The notes beneath the pieces are model-generated. The model did not search any database and was not told where the DNA came from. It saw nothing but the letters and a program-made list of their open reading frames with translations. From NCBI RefSeq assembly GCF_022179405.1, contig NZ_BPQT01000004.1:124001-188000 (forward strand): a DNA stretch of 64,000 bases, read 5' to 3'. The stretch is from Methylobacterium marchantiae. Lineage in GTDB: Bacteria > Pseudomonadota > Alphaproteobacteria > Rhizobiales > Beijerinckiaceae. This document shows, one piece after another, positions 54,597 to 64,000 of the stretch (positions within the stretch are counted from its first letter, which is position 1; each line of letters starts with the position of its first letter). The position numbers were made by a program, and so were the translations under genes.

Positions 54597-55289
54597 CTAC
54601 GCCGTGCCCGACGACGACCCGTCGCCCCTGCGCAGGAGGAACACCCCTTGCGCGCCCATCAGGTTCCAGACCCACCACGGCATCGAAATCCGCATCGGCC
54701 GCCCGCGCGCATCGAGGGCGGTGGCCTTCTCGATATGCGCGCCCACGGTCCGGCACAGGCCGACGAAGTCGCGGATGGTGCAATGATGGATGTTCTGGGT
54801 CTCGTACCATTCCTCCGGCATCAGCTCGGTGACCGGCATGCGTCCGCGGAAGGCGAGTTCAGAGCGCACCCGCCAATGGCCGAAATTCGGGAAGGAGATC
54901 ACCACCTGCCGGCCGATGCGCAGCAGGTGCTCCAGCACGATGCGCGGGTTGCGCGTCGCCTGGATGGTCTGGGACAGGACCACCACGTCGAAGGCATCGT
55001 CGGGATAATTCGCGAGGTCGGTATCGGCATCGCCCTGGATCACGGGCAAGCCGCGGGCGAGGCAGGCGTTGACGCCCTCGCGGGACAGTTCGATGCCGCG
55101 TCCGTCGACGCCGCGCCGGTCGCGCAGGAGAGCGAGGAGGGTCCCGTCGCCGCAGCCGATATCGAGGACGCGGGCGCTCGGCGGTACGAGGCCGAGCACC
55201 GCGAGATGATCGACGCGGGCGCCGTCGCTGCGCGGCAGCGTATCGGTCGCGCTCCAGGGGGCGGGGGCCACGCGGGTCACCGATCTCAC
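54597..55289 (-). CDS. metW: methionine biosynthesis protein MetW
   Basis: 230 aa SAM-dependent methyltransferase-like protein. [34 protein letters not shown] and [20 protein letters not shown] identify MetW. It assists MetX; the molecular role is not settled. GTG start overlaps the metX stop (GTGA), so the pair is translationally coupled. Confidence 0.94.
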   Translation of the reverse strand: MRSVTRVAPAPWSATDTLPRSDGARVDHLAVLGLVPPSARVLDIGCGDGTLLALLRDRRGVDGRGIELSREGVNACLARGLPVIQGDADTDLANYPDDAFDVVVLSQTIQATRNPRIVLEHLLRIGRQVVISFPNFGHWRVRSELAFRGRMPVTELMPEEWYETQNIHHCTIRDFVGLCRTVGAHIEKATALDARGRPMRISMPWWVWNLMGAQGVFLLRRGDGSSSGTA

Positions 55290-56494
55290 AATCCTCTCGC
55301 CCTCGCGGCGGCGTCGACGAAGCCCTTGGCGGCGTTGAACATCACCGGCTCGTCGAGCAGGAAGGCATCGTGGCCCTTGTCGCTCTCGATCTCGACGAAG
55401 GCGACCGGAGCCGAGGCTGCGTTGAGCGCATGCACGATGGCCCGGGAATCGGCGGTGGGGAACAGCCAGTCCGAGGTAAAGGACATCACGCAGAACCGTG
55501 TCCTGGTGTTGCGGAAGGCGTTGGCGAGCACGCCGCCATGATCGGCCGCGAGGTCGAAGTAATCCATCGCCCGGGTGAGGTAGAGATAGGCGTTGGCGTC
55601 GAACCGCTCGACGAAGCTCAGACCCTGGTGGCGCAGGTAGCTCTCGATCTGGAAATCGGCGTTGAACGAGAAGGTCGGGGCCGAGCCGCCCTGGAAGCGG
55701 CGGCCGAACTTGCGGTGCAGGGCCGGCTCCGAGAGGTAGGTGATGTGAGCGCCCATCCGCGCCACGCCGAGCCCCTTGGCGGGCCGTGTCCCCGCTTCGA
55801 GATAGCGTCCTTCCGCCCAGGCCGGGTCGGCCATGATCGCCTGCCGGCCGACCTCGTGGAAGGCGATGTTCTGTGCCGAGTGGCGGGCGCCCGTGGCGAT
55901 GGGGAGCGCCGCGAAGACCCTGTCCGGATAGAGGGCGGCCCATTGCAGCACCTGCATGCCCCCCATCGACCCGCCGACGCAGAGGAACAGGTCGCGGATG
56001 CCGAGCCGGTCGAGGAGCATGGCCTGGCCGCGGACCATGTCGCGGATCGTCACCAGCGGAAAGTCGAGGCCGTAGGGCCGACCCGTGGCTGGATTGGTGG
56101 AGGCCGGGCCGGTGGAGCCCATGCAGGAGCCGATCACATTCGAGCAGATGACGAAGTAGCGATCGGTGTCGACGGGCTTGCCCGGTCCCACCAGCGTCTC
56201 CCACCAGCCGCGCTTGCCCGTCACCGGATGGGTGTGGGCAAAATGCTGGTCGCCGGTGAGTGCGTGACAGATCAGCACCGCGTTCGAGCGATCGGCATTG
56301 AGGGTGCCGGCGGTCTGGTAGGCGATCCGGAAGGGCGCGAGATCGACGCCGGCATCCATCGCCAGGGGTTCGTCGAGACCGAACTCGGCCACGGGGCTCC
56401 GCGGGTCGAGGGAGGGCGGCGCATCCGTCGGAATCCCGTCCGGGCGCACGTTGCCTTCGTCGGGCCTTGCGAGACTATCGAGCGACATGGTCAT
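55286..56494 (-). CDS. metX: homoserine O-acetyltransferase MetX
   Basis: 402 aa alpha/beta-fold acyltransferase, first step of methionine synthesis from homoserine. Nucleophile Ser in [19 protein letters not shown], with [15 protein letters not shown], catalytic Asp in [17 protein letters not shown] and His in [24 protein letters not shown] is also typical. ATG 56494 (or 56488) is chosen; a longer upstream reading is unlike the family. Confidence 0.95.
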   Translation of the reverse strand: MTMSLDSLARPDEGNVRPDGIPTDAPPSLDPRSPVAEFGLDEPLAMDAGVDLAPFRIAYQTAGTLNADRSNAVLICHALTGDQHFAHTHPVTGKRGWWETLVGPGKPVDTDRYFVICSNVIGSCMGSTGPASTNPATGRPYGLDFPLVTIRDMVRGQAMLLDRLGIRDLFLCVGGSMGGMQVLQWAALYPDRVFAALPIATGARHSAQNIAFHEVGRQAIMADPAWAEGRYLEAGTRPAKGLGVARMGAHITYLSEPALHRKFGRRFQGGSAPTFSFNADFQIESYLRHQGLSFVERFDANAYLYLTRAMDYFDLAADHGGVLANAFRNTRTRFCVMSFTSDWLFPTADSRAIVHALNAASAPVAFVEIESDKGHDAFLLDEPVMFNAAKGFVDAAARARGL

Positions 56495-56808
56495 CAGGCG
56501 TCTTCGCGCGTTGTTCGCCGATTCGCTTTCGCGGTGATGCGAGGGGGCAGCCTGTCGCCACCCTATCGACGCGTCGCGAAGGTCCATCCCCATCGGTGCC
56601 CGGCAAAGCCGGACGCTCATCGGGCGTAATGTGCGTATGCACGGGCGTCAACGAAAGGGGCCGAGCACGCAGGCACGCGCGCGGAGGCACGTGCGAAGGA
56701 ATGTAGCGCGGCTCTGGCCCTCGGGCGCTCGGAAACGTAGACACGACGGGCCGTTGCCCTCATGCGGGGGCGGCCATCCCGTACCCGTCGCCGGACTCGA
56801 CATCCCGC
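56495..56808. other. non-coding divergent region between metX and chorismate mutase
   Basis: About 314 bp with no credible gene. It must contain two divergent promoters. I looked for a SAM-II type metX leader and did not find its conserved GCTAAA end or paired stem on the metX side. Confidence 0.45.
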
Positions 56809-57672
56809 ATGCGCTTCACCACGAGACCCGCACCGCCCCTCGACAACCTCGCCGAGCTGCGCGCCGAGATCGACCGGATCGACGCGGAGATGCACGCCCT
56901 GCTGATCCAGCGCGGCTCGATCATCGACCGGCTGATCGCAGTCAAACGGACCTCCGCCAGCGGATCGGCCTTCAGGCCCGGCCGCGAGGCCGCGATGATG
57001 CGACGCGTGGCCGAGCGCCATCGCGGGCTCCTGCCCCTCGACACGGTGGAGGGAATCTGGCGCGTCATCATCGCCACCTTCACCTGGGTCCAGGCCCCGT
57101 TCAGTGTCCATGCCGACATTTCGGGCGGCGACGCCCCGATGCGCGACTCCGCGCGCTTTCATTTCGGCTTCACGGTGCCCTACCGGCCGCATCCCACCTG
57201 CGCGGCGGTGATCCAGGCCGTGGCCACATCCCGCGGTGATCTTGGCATCTTCCGGCTCGACCCGGAGGGCTCCGCGCCTCCGAGCCCGGAGGCGCCGTGG
57301 TGGGAAGGTCTCGCCGGTGAAGGCCGACCGAAGGTGATCGCGCGCCTTCCCTTCATCGAGCGCCCGACCCATCCCGCCGGCACGCCGGTCTTCGTCGTCG
57401 CCAACCCCCTCGACGACCCGGCCGCCGCCCAGCGCGACTGGGTGCTGCACGCCACCCGACTCGGGCGATGGTCGCCGGAAACCGCACGCGCCCTGCAGGA
57501 TCTCTACGGCGAAGTCGTCGCACGGGCGGTCAATGCTGAAGGCCATTGTCTCCTTCTCGCCGTGCCGGGCGGTGTCGGAAGCCGGCAGTTGAGGGAGACG
57601 CTGGAGCGGGCCGGCGCCGAGGTCGCGACGCTCGACGAGATCGGAAGCCACGCGGCCCGGTTCCGGGTGTGA
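56809..57672 (+). CDS. chorismate mutase (AroQ-type) with C-terminal extension
   Basis: 287 aa. N-terminal helical chorismate mutase domain (LAELRAEIDRIDAEMHALLIQRGSIIDRLIAVKR, about 12-45) then R-rich active-site segments (RPGREAAMMRRVAERHRG). The C-terminal two thirds (about 110-287) is not the PDT/ACT arrangement of PheA and is not recognised. It likely feeds prephenate to the downstream hisC-tyrA pair; the ATG at 56809 yields the normal AroQ start. Confidence 0.8.
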   Translation: MRFTTRPAPPLDNLAELRAEIDRIDAEMHALLIQRGSIIDRLIAVKRTSASGSAFRPGREAAMMRRVAERHRGLLPLDTVEGIWRVIIATFTWVQAPFSVHADISGGDAPMRDSARFHFGFTVPYRPHPTCAAVIQAVATSRGDLGIFRLDPEGSAPPSPEAPWWEGLAGEGRPKVIARLPFIERPTHPAGTPVFVVANPLDDPAAAQRDWVLHATRLGRWSPETARALQDLYGEVVARAVNAEGHCLLLAVPGGVGSRQLRETLERAGAEVATLDEIGSHAARFRV

Positions 57673-57758
57673 GAGCGAGCTTCGAAACGGCCGGTTCCCT
57701 CGTCAAGACCGGCAAGCTGGGTTAGAGGGGCAGCCTGAACTCCAGCCGGCCCGCGCCC

Positions 57759-58880
57759 ATGTCCTCCGCACCCTCTGCATCCCGTCCCGTTCCCCGCCCG
57801 GGAGTCCTCGCCATCGAGGCCTACGTGCCCGGCAAGAGCGGTGCCCCCGGCGCGGCGAAGGTCCATAAGCTCTCCTCGAACGAGACGCCGCTCGGCCCGA
57901 GCCCGCTCGCCATCGAGGCCATGCGTCAGGAAGCGTTCCGTCTCGCGCTTTATCCGGACGGCAATTCCACACGCCTGCGCGAAGCCATCGCCTTCCGCTA
58001 CGGGCTCGATCCCGCCCGCATCGTCTGCGGCGCCGGTTCGGACGAGCTCCTCTCGTTCCTCGCCTACGTCTATCTCGCCGAGGGGGACGAGGGGATCTTC
58101 ACCGAGCACGGGTTCCTGGTCTACCGCATCGCCATCCTGGCCGCGGGCGGCGTCCCCGTCGTGGTGCCGGAGCGCGACCTGCGCGCCGATGTCGATGCCA
58201 TCCTGGCGGCCGTCACGCCGCGCACGAAGATCGTCTACCTCGCCAACCCGAACAATCCGACGGGCACCTACCTGCCCTTCGCCGAGATCCGGCGCCTGCA
58301 TGCCGGCCTGCCTCCGCACGTGCTCCTCGTCCTCGACGGGGCCTATGCCGAATACGTGCGGACCAACGATTACAGCGCCGGGCTCGAACTCGTCCTCGAA
58401 TCCGAGAACGTGGTGATGACCCGCACCTTCTCGAAGATCCACGGCCTCGCGGCGCTCCGCATCGGCTGGATGGTGGGTCCGCCGGAGGTGGTCGACGCGG
58501 TCAACCGCATCCGCGGGCCGTTCAACCTCTCGGGCAGTGCCATCGCGGCCGGTGCCGCCGCCATCGCCGACGAGGCGCATGTGGCGGCGGCGGTCGCGCA
58601 TAACGAGACCTGGCTCGCCTGGACGAGCGAGGTCGTCTCCTCCCTCGGCCTCGTCGTCACCCCGAGTGTCGCGAACTTCGTCCTCGTCCACTTCCCCGAC
58701 GAACCCGGACGCAGTGCGGCGGAGGCTGATGCCTATCTCGCCGCGCGCGGTGTGATCGTGCGGAGAGTGACGTCCTACGGTCTGCCGGACGCCCTGCGCG
58801 TCACCATCGGCAGCGAAGAGGCCAACCAGGCCTTCGTCGCGGCGCTCACCGCCTTCGTGAAGGAGAGCATCCGTGCCTGA
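57759..58880 (+). CDS. hisC: histidinol-phosphate / aromatic aminotransferase HisC
   Basis: 373 aa PLP aminotransferase, class I/II. PLP Lys in [16 protein letters not shown] (about 226); substrate-binding motifs [15 protein letters not shown] and YLDGAYAEY-like [10 protein letters not shown]. Placed between chorismate mutase and tyrA it probably serves Tyr/Phe transamination, as HisC-like enzymes do in other bacteria, rather than or in addition to histidine synthesis. Coupled to tyrA by an 8-nt overlap. Confidence 0.9.
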   Translation: MSSAPSASRPVPRPGVLAIEAYVPGKSGAPGAAKVHKLSSNETPLGPSPLAIEAMRQEAFRLALYPDGNSTRLREAIAFRYGLDPARIVCGAGSDELLSFLAYVYLAEGDEGIFTEHGFLVYRIAILAAGGVPVVVPERDLRADVDAILAAVTPRTKIVYLANPNNPTGTYLPFAEIRRLHAGLPPHVLLVLDGAYAEYVRTNDYSAGLELVLESENVVMTRTFSKIHGLAALRIGWMVGPPEVVDAVNRIRGPFNLSGSAIAAGAAAIADEAHVAAAVAHNETWLAWTSEVVSSLGLVVTPSVANFVLVHFPDEPGRSAAEADAYLAARGVIVRRVTSYGLPDALRVTIGSEEANQAFVAALTAFVKESIRA

Positions 58881-59832
58881 GGCGAGCCCTGTCTGCGAGC
58901 GCCTCGCCATCATCGGCCTTGGACTGATCGGCTCCTCCATCGCGCGGGGCGCGCGGCAATACGGGCTGGCGCGGAGCATCGTCGCCATCGATCGCGACCC
59001 TGCTGTGATCGATCGGGTGAAGGCGCTCGGCCTCGCGGACGAGGCGACGAGCGAGCCCGCCGGGGTCGCGGACGCCGATCTCGTCATCCTGTGCGTACCG
59101 GTGGGCGCGGTGGGTGCCGTCGCCGAGGCCATGGCGCCGCATCTGAAACCCGGTGCCATCGTCTCCGATGTCGGCTCGGTGAAGGCTTCGGTGGTCGCCG
59201 CCGTCTCGCCGCATCTGCCCGACGGCGTCCATTTCGTCCCGGCCCATCCGGTGGCGGGCACCGAATATTCCGGCCCCGATGCCGGCTTCTCGACCCTGTT
59301 CTCGGGCCGCTGGTGCATCCTCACCCCGCCCGAGGGCACCGCCGGGGCCGCGACCGCACGGGTCCAGGCCTTCTGGGAAGGACTCGGCGCCATCATCGAG
59401 AGCATGACGCCGGAGCATCACGATCTGGTGCTCGCCATCACCAGCCACGTGCCGCACCTCATCGCCTACAACATCGTCGGCACCGCCGCCGATCTCGAAG
59501 CCGTGACGCAGTCGGAGGTGATCAAGTTCTCCGCCGGCGGCTTTCGCGATTTCACCCGCATCGCCGCCTCCGATCCGACCATGTGGCGGGACGTGTTCCT
59601 GACCAACAAGGAGGCGGTGCTGGAGATGCTCGGCCGCTTCAACGAGGATCTGGCGGCCTTGGCCCGCGCCATCCGCTGGGGCGACGGCGATGCGCTGTTC
59701 GACCTGTTCACCCGTACCCGCGCCATCCGCCGGGGTATCGTCGCCCTGGGGCAGGAAACGGCGGAAGCGGATTTCGGCCGCAGCCGAACCCCGCCGGAGC
59801 CGGCGAAGGACGAACCGGTCTCGGGGCGGTAG
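58873..59832 (+). CDS. prephenate/arogenate dehydrogenase
   Basis: 319 aa, TyrA type. NAD(P) site [40 protein letters not shown] and the catalytic His in AHPVAGTE. It oxidatively decarboxylates prephenate or arogenate toward tyrosine. GTG start lies inside the end of hisC, so it is coupled. Third gene of the chorismate mutase-hisC-tyrA run. Confidence 0.92.
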   Translation: MPEASPVCERLAIIGLGLIGSSIARGARQYGLARSIVAIDRDPAVIDRVKALGLADEATSEPAGVADADLVILCVPVGAVGAVAEAMAPHLKPGAIVSDVGSVKASVVAAVSPHLPDGVHFVPAHPVAGTEYSGPDAGFSTLFSGRWCILTPPEGTAGAATARVQAFWEGLGAIIESMTPEHHDLVLAITSHVPHLIAYNIVGTAADLEAVTQSEVIKFSAGGFRDFTRIAASDPTMWRDVFLTNKEAVLEMLGRFNEDLAALARAIRWGDGDALFDLFTRTRAIRRGIVALGQETAEADFGRSRTPPEPAKDEPVSGR

Positions 59833-59967
59833 GGTCCTGAAAGATGGAGGCCTGAAAGATGGGCGTGGCGGGCTGGTTCGGCGTCGCCCCCCAGCAAAAA
59901 CGTCCATTCTTTCATCACGACCTCATCATGAGGCACCGCGAAGCGGCACTTCAGGATGACGGCGCGC

Positions 59968-61062
59968 TCAATACAGCGGCGGCACCTGGACGTTGGGGAT
60001 CGGAAATGGACCGAGCATCAGGCGTCCCTCGGCGAGGCGCAGGGGTGGCATCGCCTTGAGGGACGCATCCCCCGACACGGGCGCAGTGCCGGTCTCCGCT
60101 TCCTGGCGACGGCTGCCGCCGCCGAGGAGCTTGCCGACCAAGCCTCCGATCAGCGCGCCCTTCTCGGCTCCGAAGCGCTGGCCCATGATCTGGCCGACCA
60201 GGGCCTCCACTCCGGCGGCGCGGATATCGATCTGGCCGGTGGAGCGGTGCTCGTCGTCGAGAGCGATCTTCCCCTGGGCCTGAAGACGGCTATCGCCCTT
60301 CACCAGCGAGAGCAGGGCGATCTCGAGGCTGCCGCCGGCCTGGCGCCAGGTTTCGAGCTCCCGCGCCACCTGTCCAGTCCGGAAGACCGCCGCCTGGTTC
60401 ACCGTGGCGTCGAGGGCCATGTCGACGGGGGTCGTATTGCCGAGCAATGGGTCGAGGAGCGGCACGGCGGCCTGTGTCAGTCGCAGGCTCGTATCGACCG
60501 CGCCATCCGTGGCGAAGCGGGCGGGTGTCGGACGGGCATGGAATTCGAGGTGCTTAGCGGCGACGTCGATCGGTTGCGGCCCGGCATTCTTCACGCTGAC
60601 CTTGGGCGCATCGACCACCAGGGATGCGCGGACGAATCCGTCCGAGGCGCCATGGAAACTCGCTTCCAGTGCGGTCCAGGTCGCGTCGGCGACGAGACCG
60701 TCCTGTTCCACGTGGAACGGTCCTGTTGCCTGCAGGATGCCCTGGCGCGGCTGATAGACCTGCACGACCGCCGTCAGCGGTCCGAGGGTGAAGCGGCTGT
60801 CAGCTCGGGAGAAGGCGAGGGAGGCGCAGCGTAATTCGATGCGGAAGGGATAGCCGGTGATCGAGCGATCGGCGCAGGTCCAGTTGCGTCCGGCCGAGGC
60901 CTCGCGGGCGAGCCAGGCATCCATCTCGGATTCCGCCTTACCGCGGATCCAGAACCAGCCGGCGCTCCACAGGAGAACGACGGCGAGGAGGAGGATGTAG
61001 GGCAGGAACAGGCCGGTGCGCGAGGGCCGTTTCCTGGCCGTCAAGTCCGGTCCCTGCGCCAT
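59968..61062 (-). CDS. DUF2125-family membrane-anchored protein
   Basis: 364 aa. N-terminal anchor (LFLPYILLLAVVLLWSAGWFWIRG), the typical W/C segment NWTCADRSITGYPFRIELRC, and a mostly beta periplasmic domain ending in MLGPFPIPNVQVPPLY. Function unknown. The gene contains a parS-like palindrome in its 5' half. Reads leftward, convergent with tyrA. Confidence 0.85.
   Translation of the reverse strand: MAQGPDLTARKRPSRTGLFLPYILLLAVVLLWSAGWFWIRGKAESEMDAWLAREASAGRNWTCADRSITGYPFRIELRCASLAFSRADSRFTLGPLTAVVQVYQPRQGILQATGPFHVEQDGLVADATWTALEASFHGASDGFVRASLVVDAPKVSVKNAGPQPIDVAAKHLEFHARPTPARFATDGAVDTSLRLTQAAVPLLDPLLGNTTPVDMALDATVNQAAVFRTGQVARELETWRQAGGSLEIALLSLVKGDSRLQAQGKIALDDEHRSTGQIDIRAAGVEALVGQIMGQRFGAEKGALIGGLVGKLLGGGSRRQEAETGTAPVSGDASLKAMPPLRLAEGRLMLGPFPIPNVQVPPLY
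60704..60719. promoter_or_regulatory. parS-like palindrome in the DUF2125 gene
   Basis: TGTTCCACGTGGAACG is symmetric apart from its ends and fits the degenerate parS consensus TGTTNCACGTGNAACA at every position but the last. It lies 40 kb from the rsmG site. It might be a third ParB site, or a palindrome arising by chance in coding sequence. Confidence 0.5.
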
Positions 61063-61167
61063 CGTCCACTCGCCTCGATCTCAAGAACCCCATCGCCATC
61101 GACGAGGCATATCCGTGAGTGAGCTTTGGCGGGTCTCAACGCGGCGAAAGCATGGCCGCCCATCGAT

Positions 61168-61539
61168 TCAGGCAGCAGCGTTCGTGGTCCGGTCCACATG
61201 AAGGTCGGCGACGATCTGGCCCCGTTCGGCCTCGTCCTCGGCCAAGCGATGGACATGCATCTCGGTGGCGCCGCCATGGCGAGCACGGGCGATCCAGTTG
61301 CGGGTCAGCCGCTCCCGCGGGCTCGAACCCGCCGCGGCGACGGCGACGAGTTCGCCGATTCCCGCCGAGTTCCGACGCACGGCCATGACCACAGCCTCCC
61401 CCATATCGTCGAGTTCGAGTTCGGCCAGCTCGTGGATGCCGACGACGTAGCGGCGCCCGGAACGACCGCGCCAAGCGCTCAACGCCAAGGCAGGAGTGCC
61501 GCGCAGGCTGGCTGCCGTCCTCAGACGTACTTCGCGCAT
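61168..61539 (-). CDS. hypothetical protein
   Basis: 123 aa, basic N-terminus (REVRLRTAASLRGTPALALSAWRGRSGRRYVVGIHELAEL), then a soluble alpha/beta-like region with VVMAVRRNSAGIGELVAVAAAG and ending in AADLHVDRTTNAAA. No signal peptide or membrane segment. SD GGAG upstream of the ATG. Not recognised. Confidence 0.65.
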   Translation of the reverse strand: MREVRLRTAASLRGTPALALSAWRGRSGRRYVVGIHELAELELDDMGEAVVMAVRRNSAGIGELVAVAAAGSSPRERLTRNWIARARHGGATEMHVHRLAEDEAERGQIVADLHVDRTTNAAA

Positions 61540-61706
61540 GGGCGGGTCTCCGGATCACGGATTCAGCGTCGATCGCCATCCGTTCGGGCCCTGCGGCACC
61601 AGACCGGAAATGGCCTCTCTGTTCGCCATATGTTCCAGAATAATCTTAACCGTTTCGAACCGTCAAGAGTCCCTATTTCGCTCTGCGAACGGGGCCTCGG
61701 GAGCAC

Positions 61707-61727
61707 TTATCCACAGCCTGTGGATAG
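61707..61727. promoter_or_regulatory. inverted pair of DnaA-box-like sequences
   Basis: TTATCCACA (a perfect DnaA box) and TGTGGATAG (complement CTATCCACA, one mismatch) face each other, 3 nt apart, in the non-coding stretch 10 nt past the plsC stop. The flank at 61625-61675 is A/T-rich. The pair may bind DnaA, or be an arm of a hairpin at the gene end. Confidence 0.5.
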
Positions 61728-61736
61728 AACGAGAGG

Positions 61737-62516
61737 TCAGGCGGTTCGGGACGGCTCGCCGACGGAGGCGGGCTCGGGCACGGCATGACCGCGCGCTGCC
61801 AGTTCGGCCCGACCGGAGGCGAGAAGGGCATCGGAGGCGGATTCGATCCGCTTCTGCATCTCTTCCAAGAAGGCGGTGCGTTCGAGCCCCGGGGCGATGG
61901 GTGGAAGAAACTCGATGACGGTGGTGCCGGGCCGGCGGGTGAGCTGGCGGCGGGGCCAGTACAGGCCGCTATTGAGGGCGACGGGCATGCAGGGCACGCC
62001 CAGGGCGGCGTAGAGGTGGGTGATGCCGAGCTTGTAGACGGGAGGTGCGCCTGGCGCCTTGCGGGTTCCCTCGGGGAAGATGATGAGCTGGCGTCCCTCG
62101 CGGATGGCACGTGCGGCCGCCTCGTTCATGGCGGCCATGGCGCGGGCGCCCTTCGATCGGTCGATGGCGACCATGCCGGAGCGAGAGAGGAACCAGCCGA
62201 ACAGCGGGATCCAGAGAAGCTCGCGCTTGAGGATGTAGGCGAAGTCCGGGAAGGCGGTGACGAGGGCCAGGGTTTCGAGGGCGGATTGATGCTTGGCCGC
62301 CACGAGGAGGGCGCCGGGCGGTCGATGATGCAGCCCCCTGAACTCGACGCTCACGCCGCCCACCACCCTCAGCAGCCACAGGCTCACCCGCGCCCAGAAC
62401 TGAGCCACACGAATCGTGGCCTTCTCGGAGACGAGGGCCGGCAACCCGCCGAGGGCGACGAGGGCGGTGGCGAGATAGAAGACGATGTTGAAGGCGATGG
62501 AGCGAAGAATGAGCAT
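61737..62516 (-). CDS. 1-acyl-sn-glycerol-3-phosphate acyltransferase (PlsC type)
   Basis: 259 aa. N-terminal membrane segment (LATALVALGGLPAL), then the acyltransferase motifs: HX4D block reads KHQSALET (Glu for Asp), GWFLSRSG, and IIFPEGTR (block III). Acylates lysophosphatidate. The Asp-to-Glu change in block I is not unique to this protein but may affect activity. Reads leftward, downstream of ggt. Confidence 0.9.
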   Translation of the reverse strand: MLILRSIAFNIVFYLATALVALGGLPALVSEKATIRVAQFWARVSLWLLRVVGGVSVEFRGLHHRPPGALLVAAKHQSALETLALVTAFPDFAYILKRELLWIPLFGWFLSRSGMVAIDRSKGARAMAAMNEAAARAIREGRQLIIFPEGTRKAPGAPPVYKLGITHLYAALGVPCMPVALNSGLYWPRRQLTRRPGTTVIEFLPPIAPGLERTAFLEEMQKRIESASDALLASGRAELAARGHAVPEPASVGEPSRTA

Positions 62517-62588
62517 CGGAAACCCAGGATGATGCCCCTCCTGTAGCGCGGGCGCTCCCGCGGCACCATCCGGTGCTCCGGATGGGCG

Positions 62589-64000
62589 TCAGTCCCCCTC
62601 GGCGAGGGTTCCGCGCTGGCGCGTATCAGAGGCTCCGGCCACGAGCCCGTTCCCCGTCATCACCGAATTGGCCGATCCGGAACTCGATCCTACCCGGATC
62701 TCGTGCCCCTTCGCCCGAAGCAGCGCAAGGGTATCCGGAGAGAGCCCGTCCTCGACGAACAGCGTATCCGGGCGCCACTGATGGTGGATGCGCGGCGCGG
62801 TGACGGCTTCGGCGAGGTTCATGCGGAAGTCGATGACGTTGACGATCACCTGCAGCACCGTGGAGATGATGCGGCTCCCTCCCGGGCTTCCGGTGACGAG
62901 GACGAGGCGTCCGTCCTTCAGCACCATGGCCGGCGTCATCGAGGAGAGCGGCCGGGCGCCGGGCGCCACCGCGTTGGCCGGACCGCCCACGAGGCCGTAG
63001 GCGTTGACGCTTCCGGTCTTGGCGGAAAAATCGTCCATCTCGTTGTTGAGGAGAACGCCGGTCCCCTCTGCCACGAGGCCGAGACCGTAGGAGAAGTTGA
63101 GCGTCGTCGTGGTGGAGACGGCATTTCCGGCACGGTCCACCACGGAGTAGTGGGTGGTGTGGTCGGATTCGTAGGGAAGCGGGTCCCCGGCCTTCACAGC
63201 CTCCGCCGAGCGGGCGCGGGCAGGGTCGATCGCGGCGCGCAGGGTCTCGGCATAGGCCTTGGCGGTGAGGCCCCGCACCGGCACCTCCGAGCGGGACGGA
63301 TCGCCGAGCCAGGTAGCGCGGTCGGCATAGGCGGGCTTCATCGCCTCTGCGAGGGTATGGAGCGCCTGCGCGCTGCCCGCACCCATCGCTGCGAGATCGA
63401 ACCCTTCGAGGATGTTGAGGATCTCGACGAGGTGGACGCCGCCGGAACTCGGCGGCGGCATCGAGACGATCTCGTAGCCGCGATAGCTCCCCCGGATCGG
63501 CTGGCGGATCACGGGGCGATAGGCGGAAAGATCCTCCTCTGTCATCACCCCGCCGGCGCCCTGTACCGCAGCCGCGATCCGCTCGGCGATGGGACCGGTA
63601 TGGAAGGCGTCGGGACCACGTTCGGCGATGGCCGCCAGGGTCGCGGCGAGATCGGGCTGGACCAGGACATCGCCCCGCGTGAGGGAACGGCCGTCGCGAA
63701 AGAACACGGCCCGGCTCGATGGCCAGCGGCCGAGGCGGTCGCTGGCGCGGGGAAGCGAATCGGCAAGCCCGCCCTCGACGGGAATCCCGTCCCGGGCCAG
63801 CGCCCGGGCCGGAGCGATGAGCTGCGCCAGGGTGAAGCGGCCGGAGCCGTAGAGGCGGTGCGCCTCGGCCAATCCCCGTACGGAGCCGGGAACGCCGACG
63901 GCCTTTCCGGTGCGGGTGGAGGCGCCCCGGTCGGGCTGCCCGTCGGACTTCAGGAACATGTCCTCCCGTGCAGCACGAGGCGCCGTCTCGCGAAAATCGA
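62589..64000 (-). CDS. ggt: gamma-glutamyltransferase, 5' part outside the window
   Basis: The visible 470 residues are the C-terminal part of GGT. In-frame codons continue to the right edge (DFRETAP), so the true start lies outside the window. The autoprocessing Thr is in SDHTTHYSVVDRAGNAVSTTTT (the mature small-subunit N-terminus), with LNNEMDDFSAKTGS and GSPGGSRIISTVLQ of the substrate pocket. It cleaves the gamma-glutamyl bond of glutathione and related peptides, in the periplasm in most bacteria. Next to plsC. Confidence 0.95.
   Translation of the reverse strand, partial: DFRETAPRAAREDMFLKSDGQPDRGASTRTGKAVGVPGSVRGLAEAHRLYGSGRFTLAQLIAPARALARDGIPVEGGLADSLPRASDRLGRWPSSRAVFFRDGRSLTRGDVLVQPDLAATLAAIAERGPDAFHTGPIAERIAAAVQGAGGVMTEEDLSAYRPVIRQPIRGSYRGYEIVSMPPPSSGGVHLVEILNILEGFDLAAMGAGSAQALHTLAEAMKPAYADRATWLGDPSRSEVPVRGLTAKAYAETLRAAIDPARARSAEAVKAGDPLPYESDHTTHYSVVDRAGNAVSTTTTLNFSYGLGLVAEGTGVLLNNEMDDFSAKTGSVNAYGLVGGPANAVAPGARPLSSMTPAMVLKDGRLVLVTGSPGGSRIISTVLQVIVNVIDFRMNLAEAVTAPRIHHQWRPDTLFVEDGLSPDTLALLRAKGHEIRVGSSSGSANSVMTGNGLVAGASDTRQRGTLAEGD

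Noticed and set aside
56495-56640. SAM-responsive (SAM-II) leader upstream of metX
   Set aside because: I read the leftward strand for the conserved stem and GCTAAA end and found neither.
61737-62516. Glu in place of Asp in the HX4D motif of PlsC as a defect
   Set aside because: HX4E-type variants occur in alphaproteobacterial PlsC-like proteins as far as I recall, and block III is intact; not strong enough to report as an anomaly.

Overview
The window is a gene-dense, GC-rich stretch of an alphaproteobacterial chromosome. Many genes are coupled by ATGA or GTGA overlaps. The gene content (alphaproteobacterial HisS, TimA-MltA-Smr, the rho/mnmE/mnmG/rsmG/parA/parB/holA block, DUF2125, LptE, MetX-MetW, HisC-TyrA) points to Hyphomicrobiales, most likely Methylobacteriaceae. 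That placement is inference from protein resemblance, not a phylogeny. No rRNA, tRNA, CRISPR array, integrase, transposase or phage module was recognised, so this looks like core chromosome with small scars and short repeats rather than a genomic island.

Layout. 0-7.3 kb: a TAT-exported molybdenum hydroxylase pair (5' end outside the window), a cyclic-nucleotide-binding protein, an OmpR-type regulator divergent from an L,D-transpeptidase, and an MFS transporter divergent from a MarR regulator. 7.4-11.5 kb: a GIY-YIG nuclease gene between two near-identical palindromic repeats, hisS, a small membrane protein, a decayed tautomerase/LysR pair, and secB with its terminator. 11.9-14.6 kb: timA, mltA and smr. 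15-27 kb: rho, mnmE, and a long leftward run leuS-lptE-holA-mnmG-rsmG-parA-parB. This is the origin-proximal segregation block and carries parS-like sites in rsmG and leuS. 27-36 kb: a PLP-binding protein, a divergent PEP-carboxylase-like protein, a Pro/Lys-rich secreted protein, a DUF985 cupin, a CNNM-type CBS protein, dapD, a catalytically dead-looking alpha/beta hydrolase and a PAP2 phosphatase.

36.9-45 kb: a TonB-receptor remnant and strong terminator, TerC, a lipid kinase, two envelope or secreted proteins, an SPFH-NfeD pair, and an ohr/ohrR peroxide-defence pair with duplicated operator-like palindromes. 45-54.5 kb: cytochrome c, a GlcD-like oxidase, a polyamine-synthase-fold protein, RlmJ, RNase T2, an extensin-like lipoprotein, a BioC-like methyltransferase, two very small proteins and a class III cyclase. 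54.5-64 kb: metX-metW, chorismate mutase, hisC-tyrA (aromatic amino acids), a DUF2125 protein containing a third parS-like palindrome, plsC with a DnaA-box-like inverted pair just downstream, and the 3' part of a gamma-glutamyltransferase gene running off the right edge.

Most genes are housekeeping. The points most worth following up are the GIY-YIG gene with its repeat family, which lies against stop codons at four places in the window; the PEPC-like protein that lacks key catalytic motifs; the hydrolase lacking its triad; the distribution of parS-like sites; and a probable CTG start of holA.
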